Source: Ephemerocybe angulata (lineage: Eukaryota > Basidiomycota > Agaricomycetes > Agaricales > Psathyrellaceae). Taken from it: 20,678 bases of DNA. Shown piece by piece: positions 1-9,459 of the stretch (position 1 is the stretch's first letter; every line of letters begins with the position of its first letter). The notes under the pieces were generated by a model. The model was given only the letters and a program-made list of their open reading frames with translations, ran no database searches and had not been told where the DNA came from. The stretch is taken from assembly GCA_013368325.1 (NCBI GenBank), contig JAACJK010000095.1:1-20678 (forward strand), written 5' to 3'. Position numbers and translations under genes: made by a program.

Positions 1-229
1 TTTAATCTCCTTCTCTTCGCGCTTTTCTTCCCGCTTTTTCGACGACAGGGGAGCTAACTTTGCTATTTTCGGGCGTCTTAGCTTCGGCAGAGGAAGGACC
101 TTAGGAACACGAAAGGTGAGCTCGTCGATACGCAACCCCTAGAACTTCCTAACCTTACCTGTCACCGGTTTGAGCTTTTCTCCTCCTTGGGAAGGTCCAG
201 TCTCCCGCGGTCTCTCCGCATCACCCACC

Positions 230-1191
230 TTACCCAGAACTTGAGCGGATATCTGTCCATGCGGATGGCCTGAATCGGCGAAACGACATTTGCCAATAGG
301 TTCCGGCGGCGCTGAAGGTCACTTTGAACGTCATCACCACCAGGTCTCCAGGAACGAGCTTAGGGTTGGTCGACTTCTCAATACTAATGAGAAACGTCGT
401 TCTTCCTCCGATGCATGAACCTCGCCAAATTTGGGTTGGGAACCCAGGATGGATTGTGTGGGGGACGCAAGCGTTCTCGACCCAAGGGTGAACATCGTAC
501 CCGACAACGTATTTGTCGTCGGTTACATTGAAACCGGTTCGCTTTTGGAACAAAGGGGAAGAGACAGTGAACCTGGTCTGAGTCGCCACAGCGTAAGGCG
601 AGTTCCATGGATTCCTGGACTTGTTTTCAGTCGAAAAATCCCCTTTAGTCTTTCCCACTCTTCGAGAAACTGATGCAAATGGTGCTGTGAGTCGCATCCA
701 CACCTTTTTCGGTAGACGTCATAACTTACCGACAGATGCTCATGGAGTGTAGGATCTACCCTGGTGTCGAACGTCAAGGATACTTGAGCAGCGAGACTGG
801 GCTCCATTTTCCTGGGTCTGTCGTGAGCGGAATTCGTACACCCGCAACTACCTACTTACCTCATTTGACCCTTAAACTCCATAGGCGGATTCTCTCCGTC
901 GGGGCAAAAGTTTCCAGTATCCAAGGGGTCGCGTACAGAATTACGAAGGCGTGCGTACATATCACCACTTCGTCTCGAACTCGATCCAAAGCTGACCTGA
1001 ATGAGCAGGAGGTACGAGCGTCTGACGCCTTTGAGCTCACCATAAAACTACTGGTGAACTGAGTTGAACGTTTCAACGTGTATTTCTCTGCTGCCAGATT
1101 TCAAAGCATCCATGATGTCTAACAACGGAACCTCCTTCTGGGAATATCGCATTCGTTTCAACTTCTCGAAATCCTTAAGGGACGTAGCCAT
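230..1191 (-). CDS. Hypothetical multi-exon gene, exon structure only partly resolved
   Basis: I do not recognise the product. A TATA box lies about 60 nt upstream of an ATG at 1191, which opens with MATSLKDFEKLKRMRY. The same frame, after one in-frame TAG near 1034, stays open to a GTAAGT donor at 859. A 42-nt intron (859-818, acceptor CGACAG) keeps the frame into an exon reading PRKMEPSLAAQVSLTF, which ends at another GTAAGT donor at 729. Downstream, the most coding-like stretch (about 560-230, with YVVGYDVHPW and a possible beta-rich tail) lies in a frame that my intron choice 729-670 does not reach. A further intron, or a frameshift, is therefore needed. The in-frame TAG could fall inside an unrecognised intron. 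This may be a real gene with misjudged introns or a decaying one. Confidence 0.35.
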
Positions 1192-1250
1192 CTTTAGAGA
1201 ATGGGCGTGTATCGAACGGGGACTGAGGGAAAGGAAAGGGGAGAACGCAG

Positions 1251-1260
1251 CCCTTTTTAT
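1251..1260 (-). promoter_or_regulatory. TATA box for the minus-strand gene starting at 1191
   Basis: The minus strand reads TATAAAAAGG, about 60 nt upstream of the ATG at 1191 and next to a C/T-rich stretch. It is a good match to a core promoter and is the main support for that start. Confidence 0.45.
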
Positions 1261-1735
1261 AGGCGGGACGTTTGCGGAGTTGAAATGGAGAAGAGAGAAG
1301 CACCATACTCAGTACGCTTCAAAGAGATGGTATAGGTTGGGACCTGAGGTACACGGGTATGGTCTTCAGGATGACCTGAAGACGACCATACTGTCCGAGG
1401 GCCACTAGACCGGTGCAAAGGTAGAGGATGTAAGTAGGTCTCGGAAGATAAGAAGGTGAGCATCCGAGCTGATGGTAGAGAGGCATAGAACGAATGGTGT
1501 GGACCTACCACTGCGACATTCTAGATGTAATGGACCAAGCCACAAGGTCCTCAGGTCACCATATACCTCTGGCACAAGACGTGACACAAGGTCTGGATCG
1601 TATACAGTTACAAAAGGTAAGAAGGAGACGCGCGAAAACAAACGTTGGAACCTTGCCTGAGGCGGTCGAGCACAATAAAGCTATGTACCACCCGATGCGG
1701 CACAACCAAAGAGGACATGACAAAGGTCGATGGCG
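1261..1735. other. Divergent intergenic region, no gene recognised
   Basis: This stretch separates the minus-strand gene starting at 1191 from the plus-strand F-box-like gene at 1818. Short open frames occur on both strands, but none shows a domain, convincing introns or coding-like composition. Confidence 0.4.
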
Positions 1736-1744
1736 TTTAAATAG
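1736..1744 (+). promoter_or_regulatory. TATA-like element upstream of the first F-box-like gene
   Basis: TTTAAATAG lies about 75 nt upstream of the ATG at 1818, a plausible core-promoter distance. The match is weaker than at the other TATA boxes in this window. Confidence 0.35.
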
Positions 1745-1817
1745 CCGTGTGTTGAACTGACGCTGTATTCTAGTCTCTCATCACAGCCCGTAGGCCGTCG
1801 TCCGCACCGGCAAGTCG

Positions 1818-2967
1818 ATGTCATCCATCAGCAGCCTCGAACGATTTCTGGCTACCTCACGGACTTCCCTTCACTTAAAAGTCTTCGATCGTTTGTCAGC
1901 CGCGGACGTCGTAAGACTATCAAAGACTTCTACACTCATCCGTGACGCCCTGAAGATATACAAAGAGAGAAAGTGGAACATCGACGAATTCTTGGCGTGC
2001 TGGTTCGAGGACGGTCAATCATTCCGAGCCACAATGGCTCTCGCCGGGGCTGTTATAAGCGGATCCCAAGCTCTTCGATTTATGGACCGTCTAGGACCCG
2101 CCCCGCGGTCGGATTTAGACGTAGTGACACGAGTGGGAGGAGTGCTTGCGTTAGCCCGCTATATCGAATCGGAAGGGTACAAACGTGTAGAGCGGCCAGC
2201 CCAGCCAGGAGACAAATACCCTCTGATTACCGACGTGTTGTCCATGACATCCTCAAGTCGATTCTGTTCTGGAGGAGGAAGGGACGGAATTGTAGAAATT
2301 TTCGATTTTGAACGCCCCACCTGGGGAGTGCTGAATCAATTCACGCCGACTCTGAAGGTTCAAATAATAGCCGTAACCCAGAATCCAGTACACCATTTGA
2401 TATACACTTACCACTCCAGTAAGAATTGGTTTTCGGTCTTATTGCAAATTGGCTAACCTCTGGTTCCTCGTCCAACCTACAGCTCTGGTGATGAACTACC
2501 TATCACACAAGGAGGCTGTATCTATATTCCCCCGAGCCACGTTCCTCGAAAAGACTGCCTACCCATCGTCCAGGCCGAATCTGGGCCCCGAATGGGATCC
2601 AGCCTGGAAGATCAAATACGAACGCCGAGGCTATCGAGTAGTAACAGATAACTCTGCGCCAAGTCTGGTGTTAGGGGAAAGGCACTCGAAAGATGGTCAA
2701 TGTTGGATTATTCCCTTCTCAAGTGAGCATGCTTGTCCCACTTAACAGTCGAGTCTGCGCTTATGCACGAGGCGTATAGAAAGCCAACGCGCCGTAACGG
2801 CGCGAGAAGAGGCTCGCAGTCAGTACAAGGAGGGATCAGACGCGAAAGAGGCTTTCGAACTCAGTTTACTTCACGAGAAGGGCAAGGGGGACAAGGTTCG
2901 GTATCGACTGGGTGTATTTGAGCCTGAAGTCTGGGGTTACCTGTATCCATGGTACATTCTTCAGTGA
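1818..2967 (+). CDS. F-box-like protein of an expanded basidiomycete family, with a nucleotidyltransferase-like motif
   Basis: Three exons, 1818-2418, 2483-2722 and 2780-2967, give 342 aa. Intron 1 (64 nt) has GTAAGA, a GGCTAACC branch and an ACAG acceptor. Intron 2 (57 nt) has GTGAGC and a CTTAAC branch. Both splits are phase 1, as in the paralog at 13000. The N-terminus (about residues 15-50, FDRLSAADVVRLSKTS) looks like a degenerate F-box helix region. It is followed by WNIDEFLACWF, then a block with ISGSQALRFMDR and RSDLDVV. That G-S-x(16)-D-x-D layout resembles the glycine loop and metal-binding aspartates of nucleotidyltransferase folds. Exon 2 carries the family block LVMNYLSHKEAVSIFPRATF. 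Function is unknown. An F-box would imply a role as an SCF ubiquitin-ligase adaptor, but that is inference. The frame is intact, so I treat it as a gene. Confidence 0.7.
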
Positions 2968-3530
2968 GGTCGATCGTCAGTTCATATCAGCTATAAGTCA
3001 GAGACTGACGTCTCAGGAGAGACGTGTGTAGATACAGATATATTACGGTTAGAATTACGCTGTCGTCATATATATAAATACAGAAGATACTCTTATTCTG
3101 TGTAGAGAGCAGATCGACCGTGAATAAAATTAAAATACTAGACATGGAATGGTTATGACAATTAAGAGGAGTGGAAGGATGGGGAGACAAGTATTAGCAG
3201 ATGATGTATGACGTCAGAAAGGTATTGAGCGTGCCAGAAATATGAATCACGGTGGGCGGACTAACCCGTTGAAGACACCGTCCCTCCTCTACCAGCCCGA
3301 TTACGATGGTCGGCGGACGGTGACGGGTCCGGCACTGAGAGAACGACAGGAGGGGTGCACAGGCACGACGAAGGATGACCATGTCGCGAAGGACTGAAGC
3401 CCATGGTATATGTTATAATCATCCGCGAGAAAGGTGCCACCGTAGGAAGCACAGTGTTGACCGCGTACAATAGGAACGAGCTGTTGAGGTTGAGAGATAA
3501 GGATTGTTCAACCATCGTATCTAAGAGCCG
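2968..3530. other. AT-rich 3' flank, no secure gene
   Basis: This AT-rich stretch follows the F-box-like gene. It contains a perfect 7-bp inverted repeat (3008-3014 with 3019-3025, loop AGGA) and a polyadenylation-like AATAAA at 3123. On the minus strand, about 3490-3312, a frame with YGGTFLADDYNIYHG looks mildly coding and follows a splice-acceptor-like CTCAACAG. It could be a further 3' exon of the gene at 3531-4376, spliced from a donor at about 3587 or 3575, but I could not make the reading phases agree convincingly. Confidence 0.35.
3123..3128 (+). terminator. Possible polyadenylation signal of the first F-box-like gene
   Basis: AATAAA lies 156 nt after the stop at 2967, in an A-rich context, which fits a fungal 3' untranslated region. 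A hexamer this short can also occur by chance. Confidence 0.3.
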
Positions 3531-4376
3531 TTAAGACTCAGTAGGGAACTGCACATCCCAATAAATCGACGCACCTCTGAGAGCTACCATTGAGACTCCT
3601 TCAACAAGTTTGGGTGGCACCTTGCAGCGAGTGACCCGTTGGTATCGTGGTCCGTAACAGCTGATCTTGGTTCGTGCGGCGGACAGTACCCTTCCGGTCC
3701 TTTTGTCGATAAGTCTGAAGTCGCAATCGCAATTGAATAGCCACGGCGCAAAAATGTCGATTACTCCGCCGGCAAAAGGGCTCCCGTCGATCGACGCACG
3801 GAAGAGGACAAGATAGACGGTGGGGTCGGAGGGGACGGGCCCGGAAGACACAGCGTTGGGCACCCGGGTTCCTGAGAGTCAAGGACCAGCTCGAAGGCAC
3901 TTCCTCCGGCGGAAGGGCAGACCAGGTAGCCCACGTTACACACTGAGGGGATGAAACTGGGGTTGCGCCCACCTGCCACTTCCTGAGGAAGCCCCAGATG
4001 CAGTATGAGCCCAGGATCTAATTGAGAGGACGAATCGCGGGACGTAGCGATGTGGAGACCGGTAGGAGGAAACATGGGGGGTGCTTTGGACAATCGATGT
4101 ATCCTTCCAGTGACGGTTTTGCGGCTGTCGTCTTCGCCATACTTGAGCACGAGGTACATCCACACGAAGGACGTTCTCATATCCTCGTGCCCCCCGCCAC
4201 ACTTCACGCCCCATCGTGCCGGATCCCTAGCGGCTAGTATTCGCTTAGACGCCTGATACGCACACATGCCTAGTAGGGGAAGGAGGGAATCGTCAACGCA
4301 GACCATGCAGAGGAACGGTATGTGACTCACCTTCTGCTGTTCTATCCAGGATCTGTGAACATGCTATCGCCTTCAT
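3531..4376 (-). CDS. Hypothetical three-exon gene, about 227 aa
   Basis: Exons 4376-4331, 4269-3973 and 3871-3531 join in frame. Intron 1 (61 nt) has GTGAGT, a GTTGAC branch and a CTACTAG acceptor. Intron 2 (101 nt) has GTGGGC, a CTTGAC branch and a CTCAG acceptor. A GTGTGT donor further in is an alternative but fits the frame less well. The start MKAIACSQILDR was chosen because it is the ATG leading into the consensus donor. The middle exon holds ASKRILAARDPARWGVKC. The last exon is rich in predicted strands (YLVLFRASIDGS, GGVIDIFAPWLFNCD), suggesting a beta-rich C-terminal half. No signal peptide, membrane segment or known domain was recognised. A possible extra 3' exon is noted in the flanking entry. 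Confidence 0.45.
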
Positions 4377-5164
4377 TATCGGTGTGGATCCTAGATTGGA
4401 CGTAAACCACTAGTTGAGAAGGCGTCAAATCAGACCAGCACACCTAATCCGCGCAGATGGGAGGGTTTTCGCAGCCCGGGTCTCTATGGTCCGAAAGAAG
4501 GTTTGGGGTAATTTGTTCGAGATCCACAAGCAGCTTTCTGACGAACCATGTCTAGAAAAATTCCCAGAGGGACGCGTTGGAAGTCAACTACTCGCACCAG
4601 CCGCCTGTGGCGGCTATCAGATACAATCACCTCCCCCCTCCTCTTGGAGTTAAGAAGACGGACTCTCTCTGTTTACAGAATGTCAGCTACTTGGCCTATT
4701 TCCTTCCTCCATACCTCCCCACACCCTCACCCTCTTCCCTTCGTCATCTCCCGCTTCCCCATCCACAAGGACTGCGGACCACGCTGTGCGTTCGATAGAT
4801 CGCCACGGCGAGTGAAGACTAGTTGGATAAGGGAAGATGGCAAGAGAAACTGACCGACGGGGTTGTTAGGGACGAGGGTGAACGATTACTCGCCACAGGG
4901 TGCGGATTGTAGGACCAGCACAAACCCCAAGTGGCAAGTGGAGGGACACCTTGCAGTTGAGAAGATGCACTGGCGTGCGCGATCACCAAGGGCCCAGCAA
5001 ATAATGGTGCAGACCGAGAGAGACCCGCTGAACGACATGCTGACCATGATACCCTAGGTAGTCGCAACACAAACATCAGGAGCAACCAGAATCTGGACCA
5101 ACGGAACCGCCGAGACGGAAGGATAGGAATAGAGGTGCCACAGAAGGACGGCGACAGCTAAGAC
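4377..5164. other. Region without a recognisable gene
   Basis: Short overlapping open frames occur on both strands, including a proline-rich plus-strand frame around 4680-4780 that is explained by C/T-rich DNA. None has a domain or a consistent intron pattern. Confidence 0.4.
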
Positions 5165-5228
5165 CATCACCAACTCAGAGGGCTAGTTCGCCCCCACATC
5201 ACCGACTCAGAGGGCTAGTTCGCCCCCA
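5165..5228. repeat. Tandem repeat, two copies of a 32-nt unit
   Basis: Two adjacent 32-nt units (5165-5196 and 5197-5228) share the core ACTCAGAGGGCTAGTTCGCC and differ at one base, A in the first and G in the second at unit position 8. Such near-identity points to a recent local duplication. Confidence 0.85.
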
Positions 5229-6427
5229 CTAAAGCAATTCCAGGCAGACGGGTCCATCGTGGAGAAGAAACTACACCCGAAATAAGGTCAGACGTTACCA
5301 GGAGGGGTCGCCCAAGTTCCGCATCCTGGAACCACTACCGATAGGGCGGGAAAATGCCCAAAACTCGAGAGTCGTAAACCAACGAAGGTGATGGTGTCGG
5401 GTATAGTTGAGTAAGGTTTGATGATCTTGAGTTGAAGCAAGCGACCTGAGGATAACATCTTCAGCGTGGTCTTTCGCGCCCCATTGTTCAGAGCAAGCAC
5501 AGTCGTCGCACCTTCCCCCCTCCTGCGAAGCGTTGGAAAAATCAACCGTCGACGAAGAAACCTACCTATGAATCGATCTCCCTCAAGCGTGAAGCTTGAT
5601 TTCAACATTATGCTGGCCGCAAGGAGGTGTGCCCTATGCGCATGTCACACCGACCTGTATGACGAGGAGTTGCAGCATATCAGTATGCTGATAACAAATA
5701 ACAGTCTGCCGACATACACGCAGATACTCCCCACACCCCACCCCCACAGTTGGGTACCTTGAGACCTGCTTGGAACAAAGATCCTTGGTTGATCTTAGCC
5801 CCGAGCCAAAGCTGGTCGAGATCCGGGAGCATTCAAGGAATCGTGGCCCCTCGATCGCGGCAACATATCGCCTTCTATAAGAGGTCCAAGAACGGACTTC
5901 CTAAGGAGGTGAACACGTAGACCTCGCATTACAACGCGGCCAACCAGACGGGGAGTTTCTTCCAGGGTGCCCTCATCACATACAGGTTCGAGGGGATCAA
6001 GAGTAGTACGGGTTGCAATTGCACAACAGAAGACTGACCATCTTCATCCTCGAGACCTCTGTGGAGCTATTCCTGTCGCCAAGTCTTGTATTGTTGCCTT
6101 GAGAGGACGGGTAGTAGTGACCAAACCAAATCACAGGACATAGCCGGAAGACCTTGACTACCCTGTTCATTCCTCGAATCGATTCCAAGCGGCGACCTAC
6201 GAACTGTAAGAACTGTGAGATAGGAGGAGGTATACTAGACTACGAACGAAGAACAGATAGGGATAATCCTGCTGTTCGCAAATATGGCACTAGACACGGG
6301 GTAGACACAAAGCTTAGACAATGGCTCCGCGAGCAGGCCAGGCCGGGCCCGTTGAAACTGACCCGAAATCGGTCCGGGCCGAATCAGCATTCCTAGAGCG
6401 CTCTTACGATGGCCATCATCTTTCTTC
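5229..6427. other. About 1.2 kb without a secure gene
   Basis: A minus-strand frame at 5288-5608 (106 aa) and several shorter ones are open, but I see no family match. The frame contains a GTAGGT...CGCAG intron-like stretch (about 5567-5523) that, if spliced, breaks it. Two regions of palindromic G/C-rich sequence lie near 6340-6385. I make no functional call. Confidence 0.35.
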
Positions 6428-6541
6428 TAACCACAATCATATCTTCCCGCTGCCGCAGTGCCGCTGCCTGCCCTTGCACATTCGCCCAACAACTCCACCA
6501 CTGCTCCCTGCCGTCGCGCAACACAAGCCATGAGTCTCGCA

Positions 6542-6647
6542 CCAAACCCAGCGTTGGTACTGGGTGAACTAGTCACAGAGGGTGGTCGCATGTGCCGAAC
6601 TGAGGTCAGTGAGTAGAATCTCTCCTACAGACAGGCGGTGGACTCAC
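6542..6647. repeat. Diverged direct duplication, copy A (carries an intact intron-like unit on the minus strand)
   Basis: This segment resembles 6942-7069. The best-conserved parts are CAGAGGGTGGT and TGAGGTCAGT followed by AGTA, CTCT and GGACTCA. On the minus strand, 6647-6600 has everything a fungal intron needs: a GTGAGT donor, a CACTGAC branch and a CTCAG acceptor, in 48 nt. The sequence after the acceptor is open for about 55 codons on the minus strand (to about 6427), so a small unrecognised gene may exist here. Confidence 0.5.
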
Positions 6648-6941
6648 CTTTGTGTGGTTCGTTCCCGTAGTAGATGACTCTCTACCAACCACGACCGTGC
6701 CTGCTGAACTTAAAAAGAGTCAGACGTGCTCAGCCCGTGCGCAATGGATATCAGCCCAGCCCATCGAATAAAAGAAGGATCGATGCACAGGCCTAGTCAC
6801 GACTACGCTACGCACGATCGCTCGCGCTCACGCCTACGCACAGTCTAGGAACGGCCTTATGGTTAGTTTGGCCAGCCCATTTGAATTTCATCTCCTTCCT
6901 TTGGTACACATCAATCGCATCCGCACCCATTGCAAATGGAC
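6648..6941. other. Spacer between the two duplicated segments
   Basis: There is no gene. A short similarity around CAGCCCATCGAAT (about 6757) and CAGCCCATTTGAAT (about 6876) suggests that the duplicated unit may have been longer than the part I can align. Confidence 0.3.
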
Positions 6942-7069
6942 CCCAACCCAGACGTGTAGAATTACGAGCATGGCGATAGAGGGCGCAGAGGGTGGTGGTG
7001 GACTGTGCGGAGATTCGAAACGATTGAGGTCAGTCAGTATACTCTCTTGTAAAGCAAGTTCTGGACTCA
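6942..7069. repeat. Diverged direct duplication, copy B (intron signals broken)
   Basis: This is the second copy of the segment at 6542-6647. On the minus strand the donor position reads ATGAGT instead of GTGAGT, and the acceptor reads CTCAA instead of CTCAG, while the branch ACTGAC is kept. A 60-codon frame now reads straight through the former intron. Confidence 0.5.
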
Positions 7070-7542
7070 TGCGCGTTCAGCGCTCGATGAACGGCCCACT
7101 CCACTTGCAGCTTTGCCGTCTATTTCAAGACCGTTGTTTCACTCAAGCTCATCGACTTGCGTAGCTGTTCAACGACGCGCCTCTCGTCCCATTAGCATCG
7201 ACACGCCCCAGTCGCCAATCGCCTACGCACGAGCACAAGACTCGGCCATCGCAGTCGACCACTAGAAATGGGACACGCACAGGCGCGCGCAACGCACAAG
7301 GCGGCGACCACCCCGGCGCATCGAGGGTGGCATGCGTGTTGGCATGTGCGCCAACCTGTCGTGAAATTATTGTTGGTAGCCCGACTCGAATGTATCTAAC
7401 ACTGAAACCTTGCAACAGCCGCTTCGATTTGCGCAGATCGACTAGCTCGGTTTCCTCAAGTATGAACATTGAACACCAACACGTAGACTTGCTGGCCCAT
7501 TGAATATGCCTTTACGCAGACCTACTCATCATATTGTTCCAA
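7070..7542. other. Upstream flank of the 14-3-3 remnant, no gene
   Basis: This is C-rich DNA with short open frames on both strands and no domain. It stands where the promoter and first exon of an intact 14-3-3 gene would be, but I see neither. Confidence 0.35.
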
Positions 7543-8330
7543 ATGCCTGGGGCACAGGGGAAGAAGTTCGGCGAGCTCGTTGCCTGTGCAGAGATGATCG
7601 AGAACATGAAGCGTGTCGCCTCTTCAGACCAGGAGCTCACCGTTGAGGAGCGCAACTTGCTCTCTGTTGTCTACAAGAACGTGATCGGTGCCCGCCGCGC
7701 ATCGTGAAATGAAACGAGGCCCAGGTTCAGATAATCAAGGGCTACAGAGAGAAGATCGAGCGCGAGCTCGCCAAGATCTGTGAGGACATCCTTGACGTCC
7801 TTGACAAGCACCTCATTCTACCGCCGCCTCTGGCGAATTGAAGGTCTTCTACCACAAGTTGAAGATGTGCGTTTTCCCTCTCTTCCCATGATCATGTGCC
7901 GGTGCTAATCGTACAATCAGGATCGGTGACTACCAATACCTCGCCGAGTTCGCTACTGGCGACAAGCGCCAGGGCTCCACCGACAAGTCCCTCGCCGCCT
8001 ACAAGGCCGCCTCCGACGCTGTTATGACCGAGCTCGCCCACACACCCCACCCGTCTCGGCCTCGTGCTCAACTTCTCCGTCTTCTACTACGAAATCCTCA
8101 ACAGACCCGACCGTACTTGCTACCTCGCCAAACAGGCCTTCGACAAGCAGGCCTTCGACGGCGCCATCGCCGAGCTCGGCACCCTCTCAGAAGAGAGCTA
8201 CAAGGACTCCACCTTGATCATGCAGCTCCTCCGCGACAACCTTACGCTATGGACCTCTGACATGCAGGATTCTGCTGACAAGCCCGGCCACGCCAAAGAC
8301 GAGGCCGGTGACGCACCCGCGGACGAGTAA
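7543..8330 (+). pseudogene. 14-3-3 protein, decayed copy (BMH/RAD24 type)
   Basis: 14-3-3 proteins are dimeric phosphoserine-binding adaptors. Homology is unmistakable: [85 protein letters not shown] and WTSDMQD appear in order. The copy is broken. A TGA at 7705 sits where about 40 nt coding for the conserved W-R-I-x-S-S-I-E-Q block are missing. A one-base loss follows LDKHLI. A frame change occurs near 8045 in the loop before LNFSVF. KQAFD is duplicated (15 nt, about 8129-8158). One codon is missing in the helix that normally reads DYxRYLAEF, which removes the phosphate-binding arginine equivalent to R127. The residues before ENMKRV are also unlike any 14-3-3. An intron is retained at 7867-7920 (GTGCGT, GCTAAT branch, CAG). 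This was a DNA-level duplicate and not a processed copy. Confidence 0.9.
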
Positions 8331-8676
8331 CTGCATAATTAATATCCATCATGTCTCTCTGTATCGCATGTCATTTTTCATCCTTGCATTTTACTGGCAT
8401 TCCTGTTCGACAAAGTAATAGCGTATTACCTTTCTTCTTGAATCAACCTTCAATATCAGATTCGCAACGGCTGATCAGACCATCCGGTTGAAGCAACAAC
8501 ACTCCTCTTTGTGCTATTGTACCTAGACGGCCGCCGCCAAGAACCCACTGTAGCAGTACAAATTGAACCCGCGCCGCGCGGCGTTCCTTATCACCGATAG
8601 AAGAGATAGACGCCATGGGACGTAGTATTAGTAGATTAGACGCCTTGATAGATAGAGGATTTAGATTAGATAGAGA
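8331..8676. other. Intergenic stretch between the 14-3-3 remnant and the transposase remnant
   Basis: There is no gene. The right half (8600-8680) is purine-rich and made of drifting TAGAT/GATAGA units, and the octamer TAGACGCC occurs twice. It looks like an eroded simple repeat at the edge of the transposon fragment. Confidence 0.5.
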
Positions 8677-8680
8677 TCAC
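8600..8680. repeat. Degenerate TAGAT/GATAGA-type simple repeat
   Basis: Interrupted units of TAGAT, GATAGA and GATTAGA fill this stretch, including GATAGATAGAGG near 8648. No exact period holds, so it is an old microsatellite rather than an array. Confidence 0.5.
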
Positions 8681-9264
8681 ATCAGTGGCAGTACGAGCTG
8701 CTCGGTGCAGGCTGTATGAGCAAAGAGCACGCCTGTTTGCCAAAAGCGCAGCAAGGAGTCCACGAGGGGTCTGAATACGGGATTCATCTGATCGAAGTTC
8801 GGCTCGTTGGGTCCTGGAATGGTGCCAATTAGATACACATTCTCCACTCGATAGCGCAGATGGATTGGTAGGTTCATACACACCATGTAAGTCCCTCCAA
8901 CACTTACATGCTTTCCCGCTGCCAGTGTTCTTTGTCCCCAAGGCTTGAGCCAATCCACGTTCAGCGTGAATGCCAGTCGAAGCTCCCCGGCGGGGCGGCC
9001 ATAAATGGCTTCCCATCGTGCTCCAGAAGCCCTTTCAAAGAAGAGCCCCGAAGCATATCCTTGACTGTCACAGCCCCTTGTGCCTATAACCTCGTGAACT
9101 CTCATATCGACTAGGCGCCTAACAGTTCCACCGCATGGGTATATTACGTAAGCGCTCGTGTTTCTTGCTGCACACGTAAGCTTGGGCGCTTCTGCTTTCC
9201 CTGCATACACTTTTACACGACAAACTTCGGCTTGTGTTCTGTTCTGTTTCCTCTTCAACATCAT
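8677..9264 (-). mobile_element. Plavaka/KDZ-type DNA transposase, internal fragment
   Basis: An open frame of 195 aa carries a block I recognise from Plavaka-like transposases of mushroom fungi: LAFTLNVDWLKPWGQ, AGKHVSVGGTYMVCMNLP, HLRYRVENVYLIGTIPGPNE and FRPLVDSLLRFWQTGV. In intact elements this block lies in the middle of a protein of roughly 1000 residues, followed by CDLPAAR-like and zinc-chelating segments. Here homology stops just after residue 180, at about 8715, and a stop follows at once. The N-terminal part of the element is not visible beyond about 9150. It is therefore a truncated remnant with no terminal repeats found, and no activity is expected. It ends next to the 14-3-3 remnant. 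Confidence 0.7.
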
Positions 9265-9459
9265 GCACTCTGGGCGTGAATACTAAGAGAAGGCACTGCT
9301 GTACCACCGTCGAAACTGATGGAGTATACACTCCGTAATCACTCGACGCCATTTTACTGCTCGGCTGCACTCAAGATAAGAATTCAGTTGACGTTCTCGC
9401 GGAGTCAGATAAGTATTGAGGCTACATTACTACATTCAGTCTACAGGCTATCGACTGCG

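Noticed and set aside
2723..2748. A 26-nt intron in the first F-box-like gene
   Set aside because: It is too short for a spliceosomal intron and leads into the wrong frame. The acceptor at 2779 gives 57 nt and an open frame to 2967.
6340..6385. A G/C-rich palindrome as a regulatory hairpin
   Set aside because: The arms (GGCCGGGCCCG and TCCGGGCCG) do not pair well when aligned base by base.
8024..8260. A 78-aa plus-strand frame in the 14-3-3 region
   Set aside because: An out-of-frame Arg/Pro-rich reading of the 14-3-3 coding sequence.
7543..8330. 14-3-3 copy as a processed (reverse-transcribed) pseudogene
   Set aside because: A 54-nt intron with donor, branch and acceptor is still present, and no poly(A) tract follows.
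8666..9016. A 116-aa minus-strand frame overlapping the transposase fragment
   Set aside because: It is a shadow of the frame that carries the transposase motifs.
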